A DNA stretch of 64,000 nucleotides from Streptomyces diacarni (GCF_003323715.1 NZ_QOIN01000055.1:62001-126000); one strand, 5' to 3'; counted from the stretch's first letter, positions 26,134-35,298 are shown. A program made the numbers and translations. Notes: generated by a model from the sequence alone, not told the origin.

Positions 26134-27732
26134 ATGGCGCACTGGAACTCCGCGGTGGGCGCCGTGCAGCTCGCACGGCTCCTGGGCTCGCAGCACTCGG
26201 TGCGGCGCGAGGCGCAGGGAGCGGCGAGGGACCTGCTCGCTCCGGGAAGCGTGCTTGCGGGCGGGAGCGCCGCCGGCGCGGCGCGCAAGGTGCCCGCTTA
26301 CCGTTCCCTGGCCGACGGACTGCGGCTGCTCGTCCTGGAGGGCCGTATCCCCGTCGCGACCCGGCTGCCCGCCGAGCGGGAACTCGCGTCCGCGCTGTCG
26401 GTGAGCCGTACCACCGTCGCCGCGGCCTTCGAGGCGCTGCGCACTGACGGATTCCTCGCATCGCGCCGCGGATCCGGCAGTTGGACCACCGTGCCGGCGG
26501 GCAAGCCGCTGCCCACCCGTGGACTCGACCCCCTCCCGCCGGAGAACGAGGGCACCGTCATCGACCTGGGCTGCGCCGCGCTGCCCGCCCCCGAGCCGTA
26601 CATGAGCGAGGCGTTCCAGCGGGCACTGCCGGCCCTGGCCCCCTACGCGCACACCCACGGCGACTACCCGGCGGGGCTGCCCGTGCTGAGGGAGACGGTC
26701 GCCGCGCGCTACACGGCGCTGGGCGTACCCACCATGCCGCAGCAGATCATGGTCACCACAGGCGCCATGGGCGGTGTGGCCGCCCTGGCCCGGCTGCTGG
26801 TGCCGCACGGGGAGCGCATCGCCGTCGAACACCCTTCCTACGCCAACATCCTGCAACTGCTGCGCGAGACCGGCGGCCGCCTCGTCCCCGTACCCATGGC
26901 CGACCGGCTCGCCGGATGGGACCTGCCCGCCTGGCACCGCACCCTGCGCGAGGCCGCGCCCCGGCTCGGGTACGTCGTCGCGGACTTCCACAACCCGACG
27001 GGCGCCCTGGCCGACGCGGAGCAGCGCCGCGAACTGATCGGCGCGGCCCGCGCCTCGGGCACGGTCCTCATCGCCGACGAGACCATGGCCGAACTGCCGC
27101 TCGGACCGCCGGGGGCCACCGGCATCCCCGCCACCGGGTCCCCGGGACTGGAGATGCCCCCGCCGATGGCGGCCTACGACCCGGGCGGCTCGACCGTCAT
27201 CACCGTCGGCTCCGTCAGCAAGTCCATCTGGGCCGGGCTGCGCATCGGCTGGATCCGCGCCGCACCCGAGGTGATCCGGAGCCTCACCGCGGCCCGCGCC
27301 TACGCCGACCTGGGCAGCCCCGTCCTGGAACAGCTCGCCGTCAGCGAACTGCTGTCGGGCGACGGCTGGGAACAGGCCGTCACGCTCCGCCGCGAGCGGG
27401 CCAGGGAGAACCGCGAGGCGCTCACCGCCGCCGTGCGCGACCTGCTGCCCGACTGGGAGTTCACCGTGCCGCACGGCGGCCTCACCCTGTGGGTGCGCAC
27501 CGGTGGCCTGTCCGGGTCCCGGATCGCCGAGGCGGGCGAACAGCTGGGCGTGCGCGTGCCGTCGGGCCCGCGGTTCGGTGTGGACGGCGCCTTCGAGGGG
27601 TTCGTCCGGCTCCCGTTCACCATCGCCGAGCCGCTCGCCCGGGAAGCAGCGGGACGGCTCGCGGCCGCCGCCGACCTCGTACGCTCCGGTGCCCCCACCC
27701 CCTCCGACCTGCCCCGCTCCTACGTGGCCTGA
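26134..27732 (+). CDS. MocR (GntR-HTH/aminotransferase-like) regulator, YczR type
   Basis: A 532-residue PLP-binding regulator. The N-terminal wHTH spans about residues 50-118, with RLPAERELASALSVSRTTV. The C-terminal ~400 residues are a fold-type I aminotransferase domain. It includes FHNPTGALADAEQR, LIADETMAEL (Asp contacting PLP), and GSVSKSIWAGLRIGWIR, where the Schiff-base Lys is the K of SVSKS. An N-terminal ~45-residue extension precedes the HTH. The ATG at 26134 is the earliest start that does not run into the divergent gene. It probably regulates the yczE-gdpd operon. The 3' end overlaps the convergent sffA gene by 13 nt. Confidence 0.9.
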   Translation: MAHWNSAVGAVQLARLLGSQHSVRREAQGAARDLLAPGSVLAGGSAAGAARKVPAYRSLADGLRLLVLEGRIPVATRLPAERELASALSVSRTTVAAAFEALRTDGFLASRRGSGSWTTVPAGKPLPTRGLDPLPPENEGTVIDLGCAALPAPEPYMSEAFQRALPALAPYAHTHGDYPAGLPVLRETVAARYTALGVPTMPQQIMVTTGAMGGVAALARLLVPHGERIAVEHPSYANILQLLRETGGRLVPVPMADRLAGWDLPAWHRTLREAAPRLGYVVADFHNPTGALADAEQRRELIGAARASGTVLIADETMAELPLGPPGATGIPATGSPGLEMPPPMAAYDPGGSTVITVGSVSKSIWAGLRIGWIRAAPEVIRSLTAARAYADLGSPVLEQLAVSELLSGDGWEQAVTLRRERARENREALTAAVRDLLPDWEFTVPHGGLTLWVRTGGLSGSRIAEAGEQLGVRVPSGPRFGVDGAFEGFVRLPFTIAEPLAREAAGRLAAAADLVRSGAPTPSDLPRSYVA

Positions 27733-29387
27733 CCCTCCCTCGGAGGCGCGACCCGGAACGCGGTGGCCGCCGCGCCCCCGCCCGAAGAGGGCTCGTGTAC
27801 GGACGCCGGCAGCAACTCGCCGACCGCCAGCCGTTCGGGCTCGCCCACCGTCTCGTCCAACGGGTCGGGGGTGGCGGGCACCTGGAGCCGCAGCACCGGT
27901 CCCTGGCCCAGCCTGGCGAACCCCCGGCCGCCCGCCACGTGCGCTCCCGCACCGGTCTGCGGCGCCTCACCGAGCACGGCCCCCGCCTGCCCGGGCGACA
28001 CGGGACCGAGCACCACCCTGGCCCTGGTGTGCGCGAAAACGGTGTCCGTGAGCATGTCCAGATCGTCGAACTGCTCCGCCACCACGACGGTCACGCCGGC
28101 GGCGCGGCCGTGCCGCAGCGGAACCCGCAGCAGCTGCTGCGGGTCGATCCTTCCCTCGGCGTCCGCGAGATGGCTGAGCGCCGCGGGCCGGTCCAGCACG
28201 ATCCACAGCGGCTGCCTGACCTCCTCGGGCACCGGCTCACCGCGCTGCCGGGCCCTGCTGGTCACCAGCAACCGCCGCTCGGTCTCCCGTGCCGCCCACT
28301 CCAGCGCGGACAGCGCGCCGGGCAGCGTCGACTCCACGCCCAGCACCCCGTGGCGCGCCGCGAAACAGGAGAACTCGCCGCCCCCGTCGCCGTCGACGAA
28401 CAGCACCTCGCCCCGGTGCAGCGCCTGGAGCGCGAGCGAGCGCAGCAGCGAACTCGTCCCGGCCCCCGGCGTTCCCACGGCCAGCAGGTGCGGTTCCGTC
28501 GCGCGGTGCCCGGTGCGCCACACCACGGGCGGCACGTCGAAGGGGGCGGCCGCGCCCAGGAAGTGCACGGGAACGGTGCGCCGGACCTCGTAGCCGTCCG
28601 TGAAGCCGAGCACCGTCTCGCCGGGCGCCGTGACGACCGGCCGCGCCAGTACGCCGCAGGGCAGCGGTGCGAGTGCCGCCATCTCCAGCCGGTTGCCCTC
28701 CTGATCCCAGCTGAAGCGGTACTCGCGCCCCCGGCCGGTCTTGGCCGCCAGCACCCGCTCGACCCGCAGCCGCTCCTCGGGCTCGCCGTCGAGGAACGCG
28801 GCCGGGTAGCTCAGCAGCAGGTCGCTGATCCGCCCGTCGCGGAACGCGAACTCCTCGAAGACGCGCTCCCACGCGCCCCCGGGGACGTACAGCGGCTCGT
28901 GGTGCGAATCCTCCGCCGGCGCGAAGTAGGGCACCAGCGCCTCGTAGAGCGCCCTAAGGCGCGCGCGCTCCTCGCCGCTGGGTCCCGTGCGCGCGGCGGG
29001 TCTCGCCGCGCCCTCCCTCCCGTACCACCCGGCGGCGGCCAGCAGGCCCAGCGCCGCCAGCACGGGACCGAAGGGCAGCACCCACACCAGGGCACCGCAC
29101 GCCGCGACGACGAACAGCGCGGGACCGCGCCGTTCCCCCGGCGTGCGGTCCCACCAGGCTCTGCCGCGGACCGCGAGGTACCGCACCCCGCGGCAGAGCA
29201 CCAACACGGGGTGCAGCACGTCGAGGACCCCGTCGATCCCCGCCCGCGCCGCGCCCCGCCCGGCCCCGCGTGCACCGCGTGCGCCGCGCCACGACAGCGG
29301 CCGCATCTTCGGCGGTTTCAGCGGGTGCGGCGTTTTCGCCACCTTCAGCGTCTTCGGCGTCTTCGGCGTCCTCGCCCACCGGCCCAC
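27720..29387 (-). CDS. sffA: SffA-like FtsK/SpoIIIE-related ATPase with atypical P-loop
   Basis: A 555-residue protein. An N-terminal repeat of Thr-Pro-Lys units is followed by one or two membrane segments (about 88-120) and an FtsK/SpoIIIE-like nucleotide-binding core. The P-loop position reads GTPGAGTSS (305-313), so the Walker Lys is replaced by Thr; the Walker B-like strand is PLWIVLD. In S. coelicolor the SpoIIIE/FtsK-like SffA is targeted to sporulation septa by the small membrane protein SmeA, encoded just upstream, and the same two-gene arrangement appears here. The GTG start follows GGGAGGAG. The symbol rests on this arrangement plus size and topology. Confidence 0.75.
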   Translation of the reverse strand: MGRWARTPKTPKTLKVAKTPHPLKPPKMRPLSWRGARGARGAGRGAARAGIDGVLDVLHPVLVLCRGVRYLAVRGRAWWDRTPGERRGPALFVVAACGALVWVLPFGPVLAALGLLAAAGWYGREGAARPAARTGPSGEERARLRALYEALVPYFAPAEDSHHEPLYVPGGAWERVFEEFAFRDGRISDLLLSYPAAFLDGEPEERLRVERVLAAKTGRGREYRFSWDQEGNRLEMAALAPLPCGVLARPVVTAPGETVLGFTDGYEVRRTVPVHFLGAAAPFDVPPVVWRTGHRATEPHLLAVGTPGAGTSSLLRSLALQALHRGEVLFVDGDGGGEFSCFAARHGVLGVESTLPGALSALEWAARETERRLLVTSRARQRGEPVPEEVRQPLWIVLDRPAALSHLADAEGRIDPQQLLRVPLRHGRAAGVTVVVAEQFDDLDMLTDTVFAHTRARVVLGPVSPGQAGAVLGEAPQTGAGAHVAGGRGFARLGQGPVLRLQVPATPDPLDETVGEPERLAVGELLPASVHEPSSGGGAAATAFRVAPPREGQAT

Positions 29388-29452
29388 GCCCAGCTCCTCC
29401 CTGGCCTGCTCGCCGCGGGTCCGCCGCGTCGGCTGCGGACCCGCGCCGACGA

Positions 29453-29647
29453 CTAGAACTTGATGCCGCCGAGGAGGCTCGCCAGGCTTTCACCTCCCGC
29501 TTTGATGCCGGGTGCCATCGCGGTGCCCGCGATGTAGAAGCCGAAGAGGGCGCACACCAGCGCGTGGGAGACCTTGAGATTGTCCTTCCGGAAGAACAGG
29601 AAGACGATCAGGCCCAGCAGCACGACACCCGAGATCGAGAGAATCAC
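29453..29647 (-). CDS. smeA: SmeA-like small membrane protein
   Basis: A 64-residue protein of two hydrophobic helices (about 3-19 and 28-48) separated by RKDNLKVS, with a short C-terminal ESLASLLGGIKF. Size, topology and position immediately upstream of the FtsK-like gene fit SmeA. In S. coelicolor SmeA directs SffA to sporulation septa and affects spore DNA content and wall maturation. The GTG start is supported by AGGAG 6 nt upstream. The gap to sffA is 65 nt. I found no sigma-WhiG-type promoter upstream. Confidence 0.75.
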   Translation of the reverse strand: MILSISGVVLLGLIVFLFFRKDNLKVSHALVCALFGFYIAGTAMAPGIKAGGESLASLLGGIKF

Positions 29648-29874
29648 CAGTACTCCTGATGTAGGGGACGGTCACCATGAGTTTCACCAGCTTCACAGAT
29701 CGTGTGCTTGGTAGGAAACTCGCATTTGGGTGATTTACTGCCTAACGCCCCTGAACGGGTCGTGTCGCTGCCGGGCTCACGGTGGAACCCCCTTCTCGTG
29801 GCACACCGCGCACCGCCCGCCGAAGCGGGCACCGGGACCGGACCCGACCGCTGGCCTTCGCCCCGTCACCCCCG

Positions 29875-30612
29875 TTACCCCTGGCGGCCCCGCCGTCCTT
29901 CGGCCGACCAGTGCGAGCCTGCCCGTGCCGCCGGCAAGGCGGTGCCGCCCGCGCCGGCCCGCTGGCAGGCCAGCGCCGCCAGAAGCAGCACAGCAGGACA
30001 CGCGAAGGCCGCGGGCGCCGCCACGATCCGCAGACCGGAGGCGGCCGCCCCGCCTCCCACGACGGCGACCAGCCGGAGTCCGGCCCAGGTACTGGGCGGC
30101 GGGCCGCCCGCGGGCAGTTGGGCGAACAGGGCGGTGAGCGTGCCGGTGAAGTACGTGCTCGGCGCCGCCATGGAGCCGCCCGCGAGCATGGCCGAGGACT
30201 GGAGGCCCATCGCCGTCGCCGCCGTCACCAGCAGCACCGTCCGCCACTCTCCCTCGGGCGCGCCGCCCGAGGCGGCCGCCACCCCGGCGAACCCGCCCAG
30301 CAGCAGCACCTCCAGCCACAGGCACCCCACCACCCGCTGCGGCCAGCCGCCGGGCCGGGTGCCGGTGTCCGCACCGCGGCACACCCTGGCGGCCAGCACG
30401 GTGCCCACCACGTACCCGGCGAGGGCGAGCGCGGCGGGCAGTCCGCGTGCGCCGCCGCTGCCCGCGGTGACCCCCATCAGCACGAGATTGCCTGTCATCA
30501 CGCCTGCGAACACGTGGCCGAGTGCGGTCAGCGCCAGCGCGTCGACGGAGCCGGACGCCGCTGCCAGGAACAGCACCGAACACTGCGCACGGGCGTTCAT
30601 GCTCTCGGCCAT
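29875..30612 (-). CDS. YoaK/DUF1275-family membrane protein
   Basis: A 245-residue protein with six or seven hydrophobic segments. The opening SGSVDALALTALGHVFAGVM and TGNLVLMGVTAG is the hallmark of the YoaK (DUF1275) family, followed by MGLQSSAMLAGG and TYFTGTLTALF. Function is unknown; some members are linked to transport or stress. I chose the ATG at 30612; ATG 30600 and an upstream start at 30678 are alternatives. It is divergent from the M20 amidohydrolase gene. Confidence 0.8.
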   Translation of the reverse strand: MAESMNARAQCSVLFLAAASGSVDALALTALGHVFAGVMTGNLVLMGVTAGSGGARGLPAALALAGYVVGTVLAARVCRGADTGTRPGGWPQRVVGCLWLEVLLLGGFAGVAAASGGAPEGEWRTVLLVTAATAMGLQSSAMLAGGSMAAPSTYFTGTLTALFAQLPAGGPPPSTWAGLRLVAVVGGGAAASGLRIVAAPAAFACPAVLLLAALACQRAGAGGTALPAARAGSHWSAEGRRGRQG

Positions 30613-30728
30613 CCCGTCACGGTAGGCCGCGCCCCTGCCGCCCCGGCCGCCGAACCGCCGCGCAGCCAACACCCCCACGCCCGCCCCGACGCCCCCCGGG
30701 GCACATCCCTCACGGAAAGGCCCCTCCC

Positions 30729-32087
30729 ATGACCGACGCCAGCGCCACGACCGCGTCCGGCGGCTCCTCCGGGTCCGCCGGCTCCGGCTCCACCGACTCC
30801 ACCGACACGGTGACGGCCTCGGCCGCCGAAGCCGTACTGTCCGGGCTCGGGGACATCCGCGAGAGCCTGGAGAGTTTCTACAAGGACCTGCACCAGCACC
30901 CGGAACTCGGATTCCAGGAGCACCGCACGGCGGGCCACGTCGCCCAGGCGCTGAACGAGTGGGACTACGAGGTCACCGAGGAGGTCGGGCAGACGGGCGT
31001 CATCGGCGTGCTGCACAACGGTGAAGGGCCGACCGTCCTGCTGCGCGCGGACATGGACGCGCTGCCCGTGCGCGAACAGACGGGCCTGCCCTACGCCTCC
31101 GCCGCGACCGGCACCGACAGCGACGGCGTCGAGCATCCGGTGATGCACGCGTGCGGCCACGACGTGCACGTCACCTGTCTGCTGGGCGCGGCCCGGCTGC
31201 TGGCTGCCGGCACCGACGCCTGGCAGGGCACGCTGGTCGTGCTCTTCCAGCCGAACGAGGAGAACGGTTCGGGGGCGAGGGCGATGGTCGACGACGGTCT
31301 CGCCCAGCGGATTCCGCGCCCCGACGTGGCGCTGGGCCAGCACGTGCTGCCCGCGCCCGCCGGATCCGTCCTCACCAGGTCCGGCGTCATGATGGCCGCC
31401 TCGGACAGCCTCCGCGTCACCCTGCACGGGCGGGGCGCGCACGGCTCCATGCCCGAACGCGCGATCGACCCGGTGGTGTTGGCCGCCATGGTGGTCATCC
31501 GCCTCCAGACCGTCGTGGCGCGCGAGATCTCCGCCACCACGCCCGCAGTGGTCACCGTCGGTTCGATCAGGGCGGGCAGCGGGCCCAACATCATCCCGGA
31601 CACCGCCGAGCTCCAGCTGAACATCCGCTCGTTCGACGAAGAGGCACGCACCCGCATCCTGACCGCCGTCCGCAGGATCGTGACCAGCGAGTGCGCCGCC
31701 TCCGGCGCGGACCGCGACCCGGAGTTCGAAACCCTGAGCGAATTCTCCGTCACCGACAACGACGAGGAGGCGACCAACCGGATCGCCACCGCGTTCGAGG
31801 CGTCCTTCGGGCGGGACCGGGCGCTGACGGTCGGCCTCGTCCCGGCCAGCGAGGACTTCGGCGAACTCCCCGCAGGCCTCGGGTGCCCGTCCAGCTACTG
31901 GGGCCTCGGCGGCATCGACCCCGACACCTACCGCAAGGCCGAGCGCGCCGGGACCGTCGACAGGGACATCCCCAGCAACCACAGCTCCCGCTTCGCGCCG
32001 GTCGTCCAGCCCACCCTCGACATGGGCGTCCGCGCCCTGGTCACCGCCTCCCTGGCCTGGCTGGCCCCGCGGCCGAAGGGCAGCTGA
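30729..32087 (+). CDS. M20-family amidohydrolase (IAA-amino acid hydrolase-like)
   Basis: A 452-residue metallo-hydrolase. A Ser/Thr/Gly-rich ~35-residue N-terminus precedes the catalytic domain. Metal and catalytic residues appear in HQHPELGFQEHRTA, RADMDALPV, HACGHDVH and QPNEENGSGA (catalytic Glu pair). The lid/dimerisation domain contains GRGAHGSMPERAIDP, and NHSSRFAP supplies the last His. Family members cleave N-acyl amino acids or hippurate-like amides. The ATG follows GGAAAGG. No partner gene; no signal peptide. Confidence 0.9.
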   Translation: MTDASATTASGGSSGSAGSGSTDSTDTVTASAAEAVLSGLGDIRESLESFYKDLHQHPELGFQEHRTAGHVAQALNEWDYEVTEEVGQTGVIGVLHNGEGPTVLLRADMDALPVREQTGLPYASAATGTDSDGVEHPVMHACGHDVHVTCLLGAARLLAAGTDAWQGTLVVLFQPNEENGSGARAMVDDGLAQRIPRPDVALGQHVLPAPAGSVLTRSGVMMAASDSLRVTLHGRGAHGSMPERAIDPVVLAAMVVIRLQTVVAREISATTPAVVTVGSIRAGSGPNIIPDTAELQLNIRSFDEEARTRILTAVRRIVTSECAASGADRDPEFETLSEFSVTDNDEEATNRIATAFEASFGRDRALTVGLVPASEDFGELPAGLGCPSSYWGLGGIDPDTYRKAERAGTVDRDIPSNHSSRFAPVVQPTLDMGVRALVTASLAWLAPRPKGS

Positions 32088-32289
32088 CCCGTCCTTGTGA
32101 CCAGTGGACGGCATAACCATCGGCCATCGGACGTGTCTCCTTGCGACGGAGGCGTCAGCAGAGCACGCTCATGGGCCCTGGTTGGCTGAAATCACCGGAC
32201 CAGCCGTTTCCCGCTGTCATCGGCATCGACTACGGTCAAAGATTCCTCAACGGGAGAATCTTCCGGTTGAGGCCGACAACGGGGGGTTC

Positions 32290-34104
32290 ATGGACACATC
32301 GCCGCCGCGCCACACCCGGAGCGAGGCCACCCGGCTGCTGTGCGCGGGCAGCTACCTGAGCCCCGACTTCCGCAGGCAGGTCGTCGACGAACTCGTGGCG
32401 CACGAGGAGCGAACGGTCGCTCCCTCCCTGGGGGTCGATGTCCTGCCCGTTCTCGGACACGCGTTGCGCGCACGTCGTCTGGAAGCCGTAGCGGCGGTCG
32501 CGCTCCTGACGGCCTGGGCCGTCTTCTTGACCGCGGACAGGGAACCGCTGCTCTCCGTCCCGGACGCCTTCCAGGCGTTCCTGCCGTTCGGCCTGTTCGC
32601 GGCGGTGAACGAGTACTCACCGTGGGCCTGTTGGTATGCCGTGGTGTGCCTGGGCATGCTGCTGGCCCGCTACGTATCCGGCCTGCCGCTCGCGAGTTAC
32701 ATGGGAGCGCCCCTGCTCTCCGGATTCCGGAAGCTGGGCCTCATGCGGAGGGTGTTCGGCATCGCCCTCACCTTGCTGTCCTGGGCGCATGGCGCCGTCT
32801 ACTGGTTCTCCGCGCTGATTCTCTGGCGAGGAGGCCCCGTTGCCGTGGTCTGCCCGCTGCTGATCGCCTGCGTGGTCTGGGCCCACCGGGTGCGGGTGAC
32901 CCGGATCCTGCGGTCCGAACTGAGCCGGGAGACCTTTGCCCACCGGCACGAGGAGAGCCGTGGAGTCCGGCTGCCCGACACCGCGCGCTACCGCAGGCTG
33001 CGGCGCTTCATCCTGCGCGAACAGCACGCGCCCGGATCGGTCTACAACCCGCAACTCCCCTTCATCGGTGCAGGCACACCGCACCAGCCCTGGTCCCTGG
33101 CCCTGGAACTGCAGCACTCGGGAGAACACGGCGCCGTCGGCGAAGGCGAGCGCGCCCTTCCCACGCAGAGCACGGGCACCGATTCGGCCCTCACGCCACG
33201 GCACGTCATCGACCTCATCACACCGCGTCTCGCATCGCTCCGTGCTGCGGCTGCCCGTACCGGCCGGGACCGGCTCAAGGACCTGGAGGTCCAGGAATTC
33301 GTCTACCTGCCCGCCGGTGTGCCCCGAAGCAGCGACGTGGTCTTCTGGCCCGAGCAGCTGCAACAGCACCTGGACGATGCGGTGAACGAAGGTGCGGAAG
33401 CCCGCCGCCACTTCCTGCGCATCAGAGTCGGTGCCTGGGACGAGCAGATCGTCGTCACCGTCTTCGTACGGGTGCACACCCAGGGCGGGATGCTGATCCT
33501 GGAGGTCGCCCCGCATGTGCTCGGGCCGATCAGAGAGGACTTCGCGGAGGTCGACGCGGTCGCTGCCCGCTCCGGGGCGGTACGGGACGTTCCACGCACC
33601 GTGTTGCGGGCACTGACTCTCGGACCGAGCACGTCGATGGCCGCACGTGACTGGCCGAGCGAACTCGTCCGGTCCGTCTTCGCCGCCCCGAGCGTAGCTC
33701 CGGCCACCGGCATCTCGGCGCTGTGGACCGTTGTCATGGTGTTGCGGACCTGGCTGCTCGAGCCGGAACACGCGACGCCGGGCGCACCCGTCAAATCCGT
33801 GCGTGAAATGGGTAGTGCGGCGGTCTCCTCGCTCTTCCAGGAGATGGACGTGAGCCGGTACGTGAAGACCGTTCAGGACCGTATCGCCTCAGGTGTCAGA
33901 GACGCCCTGGAACAGCGGGGTTACCGGACGGACAGGTTCGAGCAGCAGATCGTCAACGTAGGAGAGGGCGGTCTGTTCATCGGTGAGATGAACGGGGGTA
34001 CCGCGCTCGGCCAGGTGACCGGGGGTGCGGTCGCCACCGGCGAGAGGGGCCGTGCGCGCAGTGCCGCCGCAAACGCCGCCAAGGACAGGAGGGTCGCGCA
34101 GTGA
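32290..34104 (+). CDS. Unrecognised polytopic membrane protein with C-terminal Gly-rich motif
   Basis: A 604-residue protein I cannot assign. A soluble N-terminal ~60 residues (SEATRLLCAGSYLSPDFR, APSLGVDVLPVLGHALRARR) precedes about five membrane helices (64-82, 94-106, 112-130, 152-177, 183-199). A ~400-residue probably cytoplasmic region follows, with several amphipathic strands (FLRIRVGAWDEQIVVTVFVR; MLILEVAPHVLGPI). The last ~40 residues contain IGEMNGGTALG and then GQVTGGAVATGERGRA. The second block recurs at the N-terminus of the next gene's product. The stop overlaps that gene's GTG by 4 nt. GC bias at third positions is a little weaker than in neighbours. It is the first gene of a three-gene unit; see findings. 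Confidence 0.8.
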   Translation: MDTSPPRHTRSEATRLLCAGSYLSPDFRRQVVDELVAHEERTVAPSLGVDVLPVLGHALRARRLEAVAAVALLTAWAVFLTADREPLLSVPDAFQAFLPFGLFAAVNEYSPWACWYAVVCLGMLLARYVSGLPLASYMGAPLLSGFRKLGLMRRVFGIALTLLSWAHGAVYWFSALILWRGGPVAVVCPLLIACVVWAHRVRVTRILRSELSRETFAHRHEESRGVRLPDTARYRRLRRFILREQHAPGSVYNPQLPFIGAGTPHQPWSLALELQHSGEHGAVGEGERALPTQSTGTDSALTPRHVIDLITPRLASLRAAAARTGRDRLKDLEVQEFVYLPAGVPRSSDVVFWPEQLQQHLDDAVNEGAEARRHFLRIRVGAWDEQIVVTVFVRVHTQGGMLILEVAPHVLGPIREDFAEVDAVAARSGAVRDVPRTVLRALTLGPSTSMAARDWPSELVRSVFAAPSVAPATGISALWTVVMVLRTWLLEPEHATPGAPVKSVREMGSAAVSSLFQEMDVSRYVKTVQDRIASGVRDALEQRGYRTDRFEQQIVNVGEGGLFIGEMNGGTALGQVTGGAVATGERGRARSAAANAAKDRRVAQ

Positions 34105-34514
34105 GCCAGCACGAACAGTCGGACCAGCCGGCGGGTCGACACGATGAAACGCGCGCCGGCGGTGGGGACGTGCACATCGGCACCATGACCGGAGGCGCCG
34201 TCGCGACGGGTTCGCACGGGCGGGCCGTGCACCGGGCGGCGCCGGTCGGTTCTCCGAGCGAGGACGTCACACGGGAACTGGTCGCGGCCCTGGCCATGCT
34301 GAACGAACACCTGCGACTGCTGACGCCCACGGAGGAGACGGCCGGAGTGCGCTCCGAGATCGAGACCATCAGAGCCGACATCGACCGCTCGGGGACCCCG
34401 CCCGCCTCAAGCCTCGAGCGGCTCCGCGCTTACCTGGAAGTGGGTACGACGGCCGTTGCGGGGCTCTCTTCGGCTCTGCCGGTGGTCCAGGCCATCGAAC
34501 GAGTCCTCGGCTGA
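34101..34514 (+). CDS. Small protein sharing the TGGAVATG motif, helical C-terminus
   Basis: A 137-residue soluble protein. After a polar N-terminus comes VHIGTMTGGAVATGSHGRAV (residues about 26-45), nearly the same motif as the C-terminus of the preceding membrane protein. From about residue 55 it is predicted mainly helical: TRELVAALAMLNEHLRLL, SEIETIRADIDRSG, SLERLRAYLEVG and a hydrophobic last helix. The pairing of a glycine-rich strand motif with a ~80-residue helical domain resembles small adaptor-like proteins encoded beside bacterial conflict NTPases, but I cannot name the family. The GTG start overlaps the upstream stop. Confidence 0.78.
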   Translation: MSQHEQSDQPAGRHDETRAGGGDVHIGTMTGGAVATGSHGRAVHRAAPVGSPSEDVTRELVAALAMLNEHLRLLTPTEETAGVRSEIETIRADIDRSGTPPASSLERLRAYLEVGTTAVAGLSSALPVVQAIERVLG

Positions 34515-34524
34515 GGCGCACGGG

Positions 34525-35298
34525 GTGCGCTACGACCCGGAGAGCCAGCGATGGGTGGTCGAGGACGACATTCCGCCGTCCCGGGGCCTGGACTCGCCGC
34601 AGGAACCTCTCGGGCGCGAGATCTCGCGCTGGCCGGTCCGGCGGCGTTCCTCGCAACGATGGCCGGAGGCGGCACAGTTGGCGGTTGTCCTCGCGTTCTG
34701 CGGAGGGGCCATGGCCGGGCTGTGGGCCGGACACGTCCGTGACGGCCACGGCGACGGACAGTCCCAGCCGCCCGCGACGCACAGCGGGCAGCCGGGACCG
34801 GACGCGTCGCAGTCCCCCGGATCGTCCGATGAGGACGATGCGGCCCCGGGAAGCCCCCAAGGCCCGGAAGGTCCCGAAACCGGCGCCGTCGCGGGCCCGG
34901 ACGGCTCCCGCACCGAGGTGCCACGAGGCTGGAAACGCTTCGACGCGTTCCGTGAGCCGGACAGGGTCAGCTACGAAGCGCCGGCTGGAAGAGCAAACCG
35001 CGTCATCATCTTCAAGGTGCCCGAACAAACCCTCGCCGCCTCGCTGCATGCCGCTTCGCAGCGCGGCAGAAAAACCCTCACCGCATACCACCAGAACGCC
35101 TACCGGGTAGGTCCCGGGACCGCCATGCGCGAGTTCACCTACATCCATCAGAAGTTCGGCGAACAACTCGCCGTGGACCACCGCTTCGCCACGAACGACA
35201 AGCGCTACGCGGTCATCGCCTACGGGCCACCCGACGCAGCCGAGGCGACCAGACAGGTGGCCCACCGTGCCGTAACCACCTTCCGGAGCACCGACTGA
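34525..35298 (+). CDS. Single-pass membrane protein with extracytoplasmic C-terminal domain
   Basis: A 257-residue protein starting at a GTG 10 nt after the previous stop, with GAGGCG upstream. A cytoplasmic ~55 residues (DPESQRWVVEDDIPPS) precede one membrane helix (about 57-74), then a long Gly/Pro/Ser/Asp-rich linker (75-130). A folded domain follows, beginning VPRGWKRFDAFREPDRVSYE. That layout (short inside part, helix, flexible linker, W-x-R-type domain) resembles the extracellular sensor ends of Streptomyces Ser/Thr kinases, but no kinase is attached. It is the third gene of the unit beginning at 32290. Function unknown. Confidence 0.75.
   Translation: MRYDPESQRWVVEDDIPPSRGLDSPQEPLGREISRWPVRRRSSQRWPEAAQLAVVLAFCGGAMAGLWAGHVRDGHGDGQSQPPATHSGQPGPDASQSPGSSDEDDAAPGSPQGPEGPETGAVAGPDGSRTEVPRGWKRFDAFREPDRVSYEAPAGRANRVIIFKVPEQTLAASLHAASQRGRKTLTAYHQNAYRVGPGTAMREFTYIHQKFGEQLAVDHRFATNDKRYAVIAYGPPDAAEATRQVAHRAVTTFRSTD

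Noticed and set aside
29650..29760. Search for a sigma-WhiG promoter upstream of smeA
   Set aside because: A TAAA is present, but no GCCGATAA-like -10 lies at 15 nt spacing.
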